DNA of 13,974 nt. Source: AG-12 sp035531535. Its GTDB lineage: Bacteria > Chloroflexota > Dormibacteria > Aeolococcales > Bog-877. This document shows positions 6,794 to 12,340 of this stretch, one piece after another. Below the pieces are notes generated by a model. It was not told the DNA's origin. It made no database searches and saw only the letters and a program-made list of their open reading frames with translations. The translations under genes were made by a program, and so were the position numbers. Within the stretch, counting starts at the first letter, position 1; each line of letters begins with the position of its first letter. The stretch lies in contig DATKSV010000010.1 of assembly GCA_035531535.1 (NCBI GenBank), positions 1-13,974 on the forward strand, written 5' to 3'.

Positions 6794-7735
6794 TCAGCGC
6801 CGGCGGTGGTGTCGCCTGCCGTGAATCTCGCTCTCGGAGCGCTCGGGCTCCGTGCCCAGAGCGACCTTGATCTGCCTCTCCTCGGCCCCCCTGACGATCT
6901 CCAACTCGAGCTGATCGCCCGGCTTGGAGGAGCCCAGCACCCGGTGCAGGTCCGCCGCTCGGGAGAGCGCCTGGCCGTTTGCCCTGGTCAGCAGATCGCC
7001 CTTCAGAACGCCCGCCTGGGCCGCTGGCCCAGCGTCGTCCAGGTGCTGGACCAACACGCCGTCGCGTTCCGGAAGACCGACCGCCGCCCTCAGCCGTCGG
7101 GCCACTTCGCCCGGCAGCAGTCCCACACCTAGATACGGGCGGATCACCGCCTCACCTTTGCCCAGTGCCTCGAGCCGGGTGCGGAGCGAGGGGACGGCCA
7201 GGAGGGCGGCGTAGAGTCCCTCACCGAGCCGTTTGGTGTTGATCCCCAGCAGCTCCCCGGACAAGGTCAATACCGGTCCGCCAGACGAGCCGTGGGGCAA
7301 CGGGGCCGTGTGCTCGAAGCCGCCGCTGATGGGGTGGCCGCCCGGCCCTCTGAAGTCCCTCGAGAAGCCGGAGACCATCCCGAAGCTGAGCCGCAGTCCA
7401 CGTCCGCCGGGATTGGCAGCAGCGAAGACGGGAGTGCCAATCTTCGGACCTCCCTCCCCCCACTCGATCGGGGAAGTCCCTTCCGTGGAGACCTTGATCA
7501 CCGCCAGGTCGCCGACCCTGTCCGCCGTGACCGCGGTCGCCTCCCGGCGGATATGGTCGGCAAAGTGGACCTCTGGGTGCTCGGAATGGACGTTGTGGGC
7601 GTTGGTTGCCACCAGTCCGTCGGCGAGCACGAATCCGCTGCCGGACGGCCATCTGGTGCCGATTCCCACCACCGCCGGGAAGGCCTTCTCGCGCGCCGCA
7701 GCCGCCGCCTCTTCAAATTCTTCGGCAAAGCCCAA
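6794..7735 (-). CDS. HtrA/DegP-like trypsin-fold serine protease with PDZ domain
   Basis: This 313-residue S1C-type protease starts at a TTG preceded by a strong AGGAGG (minus strand, 7747-7742) six bases away. The frame stays open further upstream, but that part overlaps the divergent regulator gene and adds no domain. The catalytic triad is His47 (ATNAHNV), Asp76 (VGDLAVIKV) and Ser151 (HGSSGGPV). A single PDZ domain spans about 195-295 (RPYLGVGL, GVLVQHLDDAGPAAQAGVLKGDLLTRANG). No signal peptide or membrane anchor is present: the N-terminus is acidic and helical (MGFAEEFEEAAAA). It is therefore predicted to be cytoplasmic, unlike most HtrA proteases. The C-terminus is very basic (HGRRHHRRR). 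It likely degrades or senses damaged proteins, and the adjacent regulator may control it. Confidence 0.9.
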   Translation of the reverse strand: MGFAEEFEEAAAAAREKAFPAVVGIGTRWPSGSGFVLADGLVATNAHNVHSEHPEVHFADHIRREATAVTADRVGDLAVIKVSTEGTSPIEWGEGGPKIGTPVFAAANPGGRGLRLSFGMVSGFSRDFRGPGGHPISGGFEHTAPLPHGSSGGPVLTLSGELLGINTKRLGEGLYAALLAVPSLRTRLEALGKGEAVIRPYLGVGLLPGEVARRLRAAVGLPERDGVLVQHLDDAGPAAQAGVLKGDLLTRANGQALSRAADLHRVLGSSKPGDQLELEIVRGAEERQIKVALGTEPERSESEIHGRRHHRRR

Positions 7736-7757
7736 GTCGAACCTCCTACGGACAAAT

Positions 7758-7787
7758 GTTGGTAGTGTCTTGCAAGTAGCAACTATA
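7758..7787. promoter_or_regulatory. Divergent promoter region with imperfect dyad operator candidate
   Basis: The 58 bases between the protease TTG and the regulator ATG contain a 26-base imperfect inverted repeat (7758-7783) in which eight of thirteen positions per half match, beginning GTTG and ending CAAC around a central TTGCAAG. A minus-strand -10-like TATAGT (7787-7782) overlaps its right edge, with a weak TTGGGA-type -35 about 15-16 bases upstream. On the plus strand, TATATC (7784-7789) would place transcription almost at the regulator ATG. HxlR-type regulators commonly bind short dyads of this kind beside their own gene. No binding data exist here. Confidence 0.4.
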
Positions 7788-7793
7788 TCCCAG

Positions 7794-8276
7794 ATGAGTA
7801 GCTCCCAAACCAAGGCGACCTGGGCGCGCGAAGATTCCGTCGTGAGCGAGCTCCGATCGAGTGCACGACTGGGACTGGCCACGGCGCTGGAACGGGTCGG
7901 GGACCGCTGGGCCCTGCTGCTGGTGGAGGCGCTCCTGGGCGGACCCCGACGATTCAGCGACCTCCAGAAAGACCTTCCGGCGATCGCGTCCAACGTGCTG
8001 ACCGAGCGCCTCAGGCGGCTTGAACTGGCTGGGATTTTGGAGACCCAGCGCTACTCAAGCAGGCCGCCCCGGGTGGAGTACCAACTGACTTCGGCCGGGC
8101 GGGGCCTGGCGGCGGTGCTCGACGCCCTCGATCGCTGGGGCGGCCTGGAAGGCGCGCCCGGGCCGGCTCACCATCGCTGCGGAACCCCGATGGAGCTGCG
8201 CTTCTACTGCCCCACCTGCGACGAACTGGTGGTCCCGGGGGAGGCCACCACAGATGACGATCTTGTCTTCGCCTGA
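7794..8276 (+). CDS. HxlR-type winged-helix transcriptional regulator
   Basis: This 160-residue regulator has the HxlR core at about residues 25-115: ALERVGDRWALLLVEALLGGPRRFSDLQ, then ASNVLTERLRRLELAGILE, then the wing RVEYQLTSAGRGL. The C-terminal extension carries a probable metal site: His126, His127, Cys129, then CPTC (139-142), like a zinc ribbon or redox thiol cluster. HxlR proteins act as dimers and often respond to electrophiles, oxidants or ligands. The ATG at 7794 has no ribosome-binding site and may be leaderless; a GTG at 7842 is an alternative start that keeps the whole core. It is divergent from the serine protease gene, a likely target. Its end overlaps the CCA-adding enzyme gene by 23 bases. 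Confidence 0.85.
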   Translation: MSSSQTKATWAREDSVVSELRSSARLGLATALERVGDRWALLLVEALLGGPRRFSDLQKDLPAIASNVLTERLRRLELAGILETQRYSSRPPRVEYQLTSAGRGLAAVLDALDRWGGLEGAPGPAHHRCGTPMELRFYCPTCDELVVPGEATTDDDLVFA

Positions 8277-9726
8277 GGCCCCGCCGGTGGAGCTGCTCCC
8301 CGAGACTCCATCCCCGGCCGCCCTGCGCCGCCTCCTGCCGGAGCTGGAGCAGGGGGTCGGGGCCAGGGTCTGCATCGTCGGCGGCTTCGCCCGCGACCTG
8401 CTGATGGGCCGGCCGGCCGAGACCGATGTCGACGTGGTGGTCGAGCACGGTAGCGCCGAGGGGGCCGCCGAGTGGCTGCGCCGGCGCTGGGACCGCCGCG
8501 CCCGGGTCGTTGCATTCGAGCGGTTCGGGACCGCGCAGATCGCATTCCTGGTCCCCGGGAAGGATCGCTTCACCGTGGAGTTCGTCAAGGCCCGGGCTGA
8601 GGCCTACTCCCCGGAAAGCCGCAAGCCGACGGTCCGGGCCGGGACCATGGAGGAGGATGCGCTGCGGCGCGACTTCACCCTGAACGCGCTCATGCTGGAC
8701 AGCGAAGGCACCGTGCTCGACCCTACAGGGCTGGGGCTAGAGGACCTACGGCTGGGTCTGCTCCGAACTCCTCTTCCCCCAGCTGAGACCTTCTCCGAGG
8801 ACCCGCTCCGGATGCTGCGGGCCGCGCGGTTCGTGGCTCAGCTCGGGTTCCAGCTGGCGCCCGGGGTGGAGGAGGCCATGGCCCAGATGGCGCCCCGACT
8901 CTCGATCGTCTCCCCCGAGCGGGTGCGGGACGAGCTCATGAAGCTGCTGGTCGCGCCCCGGCCCGCGTCGGGGCTGAGGATCCTCCAGCGCACCCAGCTT
9001 CTGGCCCAGATCTCTGTGGAGCTGGACGCCATGGTTGGGGTTGAGCAGGGTGGCTACCACCTGGGCGACGTGTTCGAGCACACCTGCCTGGCTCTGGATG
9101 CCGCCGCCCACGACCGGGTGGTGCGCCTGGGTGTTCTCTTCCACGACGTCGGCAAGCCAGCGACCGCCAGCGCCGGGCCTGAGGGACCGACCTTCCTGCG
9201 GCATCCCCAGGAGGGGGCGGTCCTCGCGGAGGCGGTGATGAGAAGGCTCAGGTTCAGTGGGGCCGAGATCGACGCGGTCCGTCAGCTGGTGCTCTTGCAC
9301 ATGCGCCCCATCCAGTACCGATCCGAATGGGCCGACAGCGCGGTCCGCCGGCTCTGGCATGCCGCCGGCGAGCTAACTCCCCAGCTGATGGCGCTGGCCC
9401 GGGCCGACACAGAGGGGTCTTCCTACCCGGGATTGGTAGAGCTCAAGGAGCTCGAGGCGCGGTTGGCAGCGGTCGGCGAGGCGCATCCTCAGGGCATCCG
9501 CCCGCCCTTAGGGGGGGAGCAGCTGAAGAAAGCCTTTCAGCTCCCAGCCGGCCCCTGGATCGGCCGAGCCCAGGCGGTCCTGCTTGAGGCCGTCTTGGAG
9601 GGCCAGCTACCTCCGGCTGAGGATCCGGGCGCAGAGCAGGCGGCGATCGAGTATCTGGAGTCACGCCGCGAGGACTGGCAGCCACGTAAGGGCGAACCGG
9701 GCGCGACGCCCCAATCGCCGGCCTAA
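8254..9726 (+). CDS. CCA-adding enzyme / poly(A) polymerase family with HD domain
   Basis: This 490-residue class II tRNA nucleotidyltransferase-family protein would add or repair the 3' CCA of tRNAs. A nearby poly(A) polymerase activity cannot be ruled out. The nucleotidyltransferase head has IVGGFARDLLMGRPAETDVD (41-60), with catalytic Asp58 and Asp60, then RRDFTLNALML (138-148) and DPTGLGLEDLRLGLLRTP (156-173). The neck signature EDPLRMLRAARF follows at 182-193. The HD phosphohydrolase domain spans about 270-390, with His276, HD at 297-298, His317, His349 and Asp385, so its metal ligands look intact. HD domains in this family give phosphatase or phosphodiesterase activity during tRNA end repair. 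The start overlaps the regulator gene, which implies coupled translation. Confidence 0.9.
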   Translation: MTILSSPEAPPVELLPETPSPAALRRLLPELEQGVGARVCIVGGFARDLLMGRPAETDVDVVVEHGSAEGAAEWLRRRWDRRARVVAFERFGTAQIAFLVPGKDRFTVEFVKARAEAYSPESRKPTVRAGTMEEDALRRDFTLNALMLDSEGTVLDPTGLGLEDLRLGLLRTPLPPAETFSEDPLRMLRAARFVAQLGFQLAPGVEEAMAQMAPRLSIVSPERVRDELMKLLVAPRPASGLRILQRTQLLAQISVELDAMVGVEQGGYHLGDVFEHTCLALDAAAHDRVVRLGVLFHDVGKPATASAGPEGPTFLRHPQEGAVLAEAVMRRLRFSGAEIDAVRQLVLLHMRPIQYRSEWADSAVRRLWHAAGELTPQLMALARADTEGSSYPGLVELKELEARLAAVGEAHPQGIRPPLGGEQLKKAFQLPAGPWIGRAQAVLLEAVLEGQLPPAEDPGAEQAAIEYLESRREDWQPRKGEPGATPQSPA

Positions 9727-9757
9727 CTCCCAGCCGTCGGGAACAACAGCGACACCC

Positions 9758-9808
9758 TCAGCCGCGACGGATTCCGTCGGGGGTGCCACCGGGAGCATTC
9801 GCGGCTGA
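9758..9808. repeat. Inverted repeat downstream of the CCA-adding enzyme gene
   Basis: A perfect 10-base inverted repeat (TCAGCCGCGA at 9758-9767, TCGCGGCTGA at 9799-9808) flanks a 31-base spacer. A second smaller hairpin (CGACGG, loop ATT, CCGTCG; 9765-9779) competes with its left arm. There is no T-run after it, so it is not a standard intrinsic terminator. It could be a factor-dependent termination or mRNA 3'-end structure. The rest of 9727-9941 shows no convincing gene or promoter. Confidence 0.35.
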
Positions 9809-9941
9809 AGAGACCGGCTCAGCCACCGAATCTAAGCCGCCGTCATTGAACTCTTCCAGTGCGCGCATACTCGGTCGAAGACCAGCGCGCGCGGCCGAAG
9901 GTTCCTGGCGGCGCTCACGTCCACGGGAGGCCGACTGGCTG

Positions 9942-10106
9942 ATGCGAATAGGAGTTGTGCGAGCGGTGCTGGTGCTGCTTATAACACTCTGCGTGTTATT
10001 CGAGCTGGTCGAATTTCCGACGCTCGGCATTGCCCTGGCGATCATTCTGGTCTTGGCCACGGGACTCAGTTATTCGCTTCGCACGCGCAGTCGCTCTCGG
10101 CGGTAG
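9942..10106 (+). CDS. Small two-helix membrane protein (54 aa)
   Basis: This small ORF encodes two hydrophobic helices, VVRAVLVLLITLCVLFELV and GIALAIILVLATGLSYSL, joined by a short EFPTL turn and ending in the basic tail RTRSRSRR. The composition fits a tiny inner-membrane protein of unknown role. The frame is open further upstream (from 9783), but that part is low-complexity and basic. The ATG at 9942 is preferred because GGGAGG lies at 9925-9930, eleven bases before it, and because the predicted protein then begins at the first helix. It has the same layout as the small protein at 10293. Such short ORFs can be spurious. Confidence 0.5.
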   Translation: MRIGVVRAVLVLLITLCVLFELVEFPTLGIALAIILVLATGLSYSLRTRSRSRR

Positions 10107-10166
10107 CTACCACCTGCCACCTGATCTGTCTTTGGCATCGGCGCCGTGTCGGGTGTGGGCAGTCGT

Positions 10167-10267
10167 GGTGCTGCATTGTGGTGCGCTCTGGCAGAGCGGG
10201 ATACGCGCCACCGGCGCATACTCTTCCCACTGAGCGATCACGCGCAGGTGGGATCGCTCGCGGCACC
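10167..10267 (+). other. Candidate structured RNA element (multi-hairpin)
   Basis: Between the two small membrane ORFs, 101 bases can fold into a closed multi-branch structure. An 8-bp closing helix (GGTGCTGC 10167-10174 with GCGGCACC 10260-10267, one G-U pair) encloses three hairpins: CGCTCT/AGAGCG (10184-10198), GCGCC/GGCGC (10205-10217) and GAGCGATC/GATCGCTC (10232-10259). The last is directly adjacent to the closing helix. It is tRNA-sized, but no T-loop consensus, anticodon arm or CCA end can be placed, so it is not called as tRNA. GC-rich DNA makes such folds by chance, so confidence is low. Confidence 0.22.
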
Positions 10268-10292
10268 CACTGGTCGGGAGGCTGGCTGAATC

Positions 10293-10463
10293 ATGCGGAC
10301 GAGAGCGTTGAACCCAGCGCTGCGCAACAAGTTGGTGTTGGGGGTTCTGGTGCTGCTTTTGCTCGCACTGTGGCCGCTGGTTGGAGTTCTGCTGCTGGTC
10401 GTGCTTGGCTTGGTCGCCTGGGGAGTCCACCGCCTTCGCTTACGCCGGCGCGTGAATCACTAG
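10293..10463 (+). CDS. Small two-helix membrane protein (56 aa)
   Basis: This short ORF encodes a basic N-terminus (MRTRALNPALRNK), two hydrophobic helices (LVLGVLVLLLLALWPLV and GVLLLVVLGLVAWGV) and a strongly basic tail (HRLRLRRRVNH). By the positive-inside rule both ends would sit in the cytoplasm. A GGGAGG at 10276-10281 lies eleven bases before the ATG, the same arrangement as at the 9942 ORF. The last 24 bases overlap, on the opposite strand, the end of the PIN-domain gene. No family is recognised. Confidence 0.5.
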   Translation: MRTRALNPALRNKLVLGVLVLLLLALWPLVGVLLLVVLGLVAWGVHRLRLRRRVNH

Positions 10464-10826
10464 CGCCCGACAGGGGCTACGAGGGCGCGGGAGTGCGAGC
10501 ACGTCGCCCGCCCGCGCCAACCGGCTCAGGTAGCGGACCGCGATCAGGCTCGTTACGTGCGGGGCCCGCTTGGCGAGGTCTCTGTCAAAGGTGGCCAGGC
10601 GGCCGCCCTGGTTGCGTGCCAGCGCGACCAGGTACGCGTCGGTGACATGGCCGTGCCCGAACAGCTGGCTTAGGTCGACTGTGTCACAGCCCACCGCGTC
10701 CGACCAAAAGCGGTGTCGCGGATGACTCGTGAATTGGTGCAGAACACTGACCGCCTGGGTGACTTCCAGTCCCTCGCGCACCAGCCGCCGCAGCCAGGCG
10801 CCCCGGGTGATCGGGCAGGTCGCCAC
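10440..10826 (-). CDS. PIN-domain VapC-type toxin, 5' end apparently frameshifted
   Basis: This is a PIN-fold ribonuclease toxin, the likely partner of the RHH antitoxin upstream. Conserved segments are TCPITRGAWLRRLVREGL and the acidic core VTDAYLVALARNQGGRLATFDRDLA. The coordinates give the longest form with a usual start (GTG at 10826). The PIN fold actually begins about 32 codons earlier in the same frame: LLDAKVLIALSVEGH is encoded up to about 10920, including the first catalytic Asp. That part has no in-frame ATG, GTG or TTG. An ATG overlapping the antitoxin stop (ATGA, 10939-10937) is in another frame and meets TAG at 10915-10913 after eight codons. One missing or two extra bases would explain this. 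The gene may be inactive, misassembled, or started at CTG. Confidence 0.75.
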   Translation of the reverse strand: MATCPITRGAWLRRLVREGLEVTQAVSVLHQFTSHPRHRFWSDAVGCDTVDLSQLFGHGHVTDAYLVALARNQGGRLATFDRDLAKRAPHVTSLIAVRYLSRLARAGDVLALPRPRSPCRALVIHAPA

Positions 10827-10935
10827 GGGGTCGCGGGTAGCTGTCCACCACCCGGTGGCGGCGCGGTGGTGGACGTGGCCCTCGACGGAGAGCGCGATCA
10901 GGACTTTGGCGTCTAGCAGGTGGGTCGCCTGGAGG

Positions 10936-11166
10936 TCATTCGTCGGCGACAGCGGCGCGAACCATCTCCGTCGTAACCGGTCTCCCGAGACGCACCAGAG
11001 GAAGTCCGGTGGCGGGAACAGTGCTCACGCGCTCGGTACCGGAGTTGGGACTCAGCCCCTGTCTCACAAAATCGCTGATCGTTCGACTCATGCTCTGGCC
11101 CCGGTCATGGGCGAGTGACCGCGCAGCTCGGTGGAGCTCCTCCGGAAGGTCGACAGTCGTCCGCAT
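10936..11166 (-). CDS. VapB-type ribbon-helix-helix antitoxin
   Basis: This 76-residue antitoxin would neutralise the PIN toxin encoded directly downstream and repress the pair's promoter. The N-terminus is a classic RHH fold: strand MRTTVDLP, then helices EELHRAARSLAHDRG and SMSRTISDFVRQGL. The second half (residues about 45-76, PLVRLGRPVTTEMVRAAVADE) is the toxin-binding tail. The frame extends upstream to 11274, but the ATG at 11166 is favoured. It sits eight bases after GGAGG on the minus strand, and the RHH strand begins right there. Its TGA overlaps the toxin's expected ATG, the usual coupling in such modules. Confidence 0.82.
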   Translation of the reverse strand: MRTTVDLPEELHRAARSLAHDRGQSMSRTISDFVRQGLSPNSGTERVSTVPATGLPLVRLGRPVTTEMVRAAVADE

Positions 11167-11178
11167 CAGCACGTCCTC

Positions 11179-11188
11179 CATCATGATG
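11179..11188. promoter_or_regulatory. Palindrome upstream of vapB, possible autoregulatory operator
   Basis: CATCATGATG is a perfect 10-base palindrome 13 bases upstream of the antitoxin start, where RHH antitoxins usually bind to repress their own operon. The remaining sequence to 11363 includes a weaker hairpin (11245-11265) but no clear promoter hexamers. Short palindromes occur by chance, so this is suggestive only. Confidence 0.3.
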
Positions 11189-11363
11189 CAATCTGGGCGC
11201 GGACTGATCGGCCCCGGCTCCTGACTCGTGGGGCGACCGCGGCAGCTCTCACCTTTGATGAGAGTCCCCGGCACCCCATGTGGTGGGCCGTCCCCCCGGG
11301 CCCAGGCTGGCGGGACTACAGATAGACTGGACGCGTCGGGGGACGATCGCGACTTAATTCAGG

Positions 11364-11900
11364 ATGCCTGCCATCAATCGCTTGAAGCGGCTCCGCCTAT
11401 TGATCTTGGAGCTGCCCCAGCAACTCCGCTTGGCCTACTGCCTGGCCCGGGATCCCCGTACGCCCGCTCCTCTCAAGGCGGCCCTGGCGGGCTCGCTGGC
11501 GCTGATTCTGAACCCGGCCATCGACCTGCCTGCGTGGGTCCCGGTAGTCGGCCAGATGGACGCCATCGCCCTGACGGTGCTGGCGGTGAGGACCTTCAAC
11601 GCCCAGGCTCCTCGCGAGCTTCGGGAGTCGATTGAGGCTGACATCCGACTTGGGCGGAGCCGCTTCGATCTGGACCTCGGGCAGGGCGTCACGGCTGCCG
11701 GAAGGCTGGCTGTGCTGGCCAGGGCAATCCCCGGTCTGACCAGGCGGCGCCGCCGCCTGGTGCCAGCGGTCCGGCGCCCCACTGAGGCTGCTCCCTGGTA
11801 CCGTTCTCCTGCGTCAGCCGGGGGGCGGACCGTTGAGGCAGGCGGAGAGGGCGGGCCTGACGGCCCGCTGCCCATCGCTAGCAAGGAGCATTCGAGTTGA
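11364..11900 (+). CDS. DUF1232 domain membrane-associated protein
   Basis: This is a 178-residue protein of unknown role. Residues 20-80 match the DUF1232/YkvA pattern: RLAYCLARDPRTPAPLKAAL, then the hydrophobic hairpin LAGSLALILNPAIDLPAWVPVVGQMDAIA, in which PAIDLPAWVPVVGQMD replaces the usual PIDxIPDxxPxxGxxDD. The C-terminal half is Arg-rich (TRRRRRLVPAVRRP), then Gly/Ser-rich and probably disordered. The ATG has only a weak ribosome-binding site. The stop overlaps the rplI TTG (TTGA), so it is probably the first gene of the rplI-dnaB transcript. The 197 bases before it, shared with vapB, contain TAGACT at 11325-11330 as a poor -10 candidate. Confidence 0.75.
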   Translation: MPAINRLKRLRLLILELPQQLRLAYCLARDPRTPAPLKAALAGSLALILNPAIDLPAWVPVVGQMDAIALTVLAVRTFNAQAPRELRESIEADIRLGRSRFDLDLGQGVTAAGRLAVLARAIPGLTRRRRRLVPAVRRPTEAAPWYRSPASAGGRTVEAGGEGGPDGPLPIASKEHSS

Positions 11901-12340
11901 AGGTCATTCTGACCAAGGATGTGGCCGGGACCGGCAGTGCCGGGGATGTCCGCGAGGTGGCGGACGGCTATGCCCGCAACTTCCTGCTGCCCCACCGGCT
12001 GGCCCAGCCGGCTCGCGCCACCGCCGAAGCCCAGATTCGTGCCCAGCGCGACCGCCAGCGTCACCGGGTGGAGGCGGAGCTGACCGAGGCCCGGGCGACG
12101 GCCACCAAGCTGGAGTCGACCGTCGTGGAGATCACCGCCCGGGCCGGGGAGACCGGCAAGCTCTACGGGGCGGTGGTCAACATCGACGTGGCGGAGGCGA
12201 TCGAGTCCCAGTTGGGGGTGGTCCTAGACCGGCGGAAGATCGAGTTCGAACCTGCCCACGAGGTGGGAGAACACCAGGCCGTGGCCAAACTCCACACTGA
12301 GGTCGAGGCCCGGATCAAAGTCCGGGTCGTCGCGGCGTGA
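11897..12340 (+). CDS. rplI: 50S ribosomal protein L9
   Basis: This is the 147-residue large-subunit protein L9. The N-terminal RNA-binding domain is clear (MKVILTKDVAGTGSAGDVREVADGYARNFLLP, residues 1-32), followed by the long connecting helix (about 41-76). The C-terminal domain includes LYGAVVNIDVAEAIESQLGVVLDRRKIE. L9 binds 23S rRNA near the L1 stalk and helps keep the reading frame. The start is TTG at 11897, supported by AAGGAG at 11883-11888 with an eight-base spacer; the conserved KVILT strand follows immediately. The stop overlaps the dnaB GTG (GTGA). The usual partners rpsF, ssb and rpsR are not upstream here. Confidence 0.96.
   Translation: MKVILTKDVAGTGSAGDVREVADGYARNFLLPHRLAQPARATAEAQIRAQRDRQRHRVEAELTEARATATKLESTVVEITARAGETGKLYGAVVNIDVAEAIESQLGVVLDRRKIEFEPAHEVGEHQAVAKLHTEVEARIKVRVVAA

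Noticed and set aside
7736..7993. An 86-residue N-terminal extension of the serine protease.
   Set aside because: It overlaps the divergent HxlR gene and shows no domain, while the strong AGGAGG next to the TTG at 7735 fixes a later start.
10167..10267. A tRNA gene (tRNA-sized cloverleaf-like fold).
   Set aside because: There is no TTC-type T-loop, no placeable anticodon arm and no CCA after the closing helix; it is kept only as a candidate structured element.
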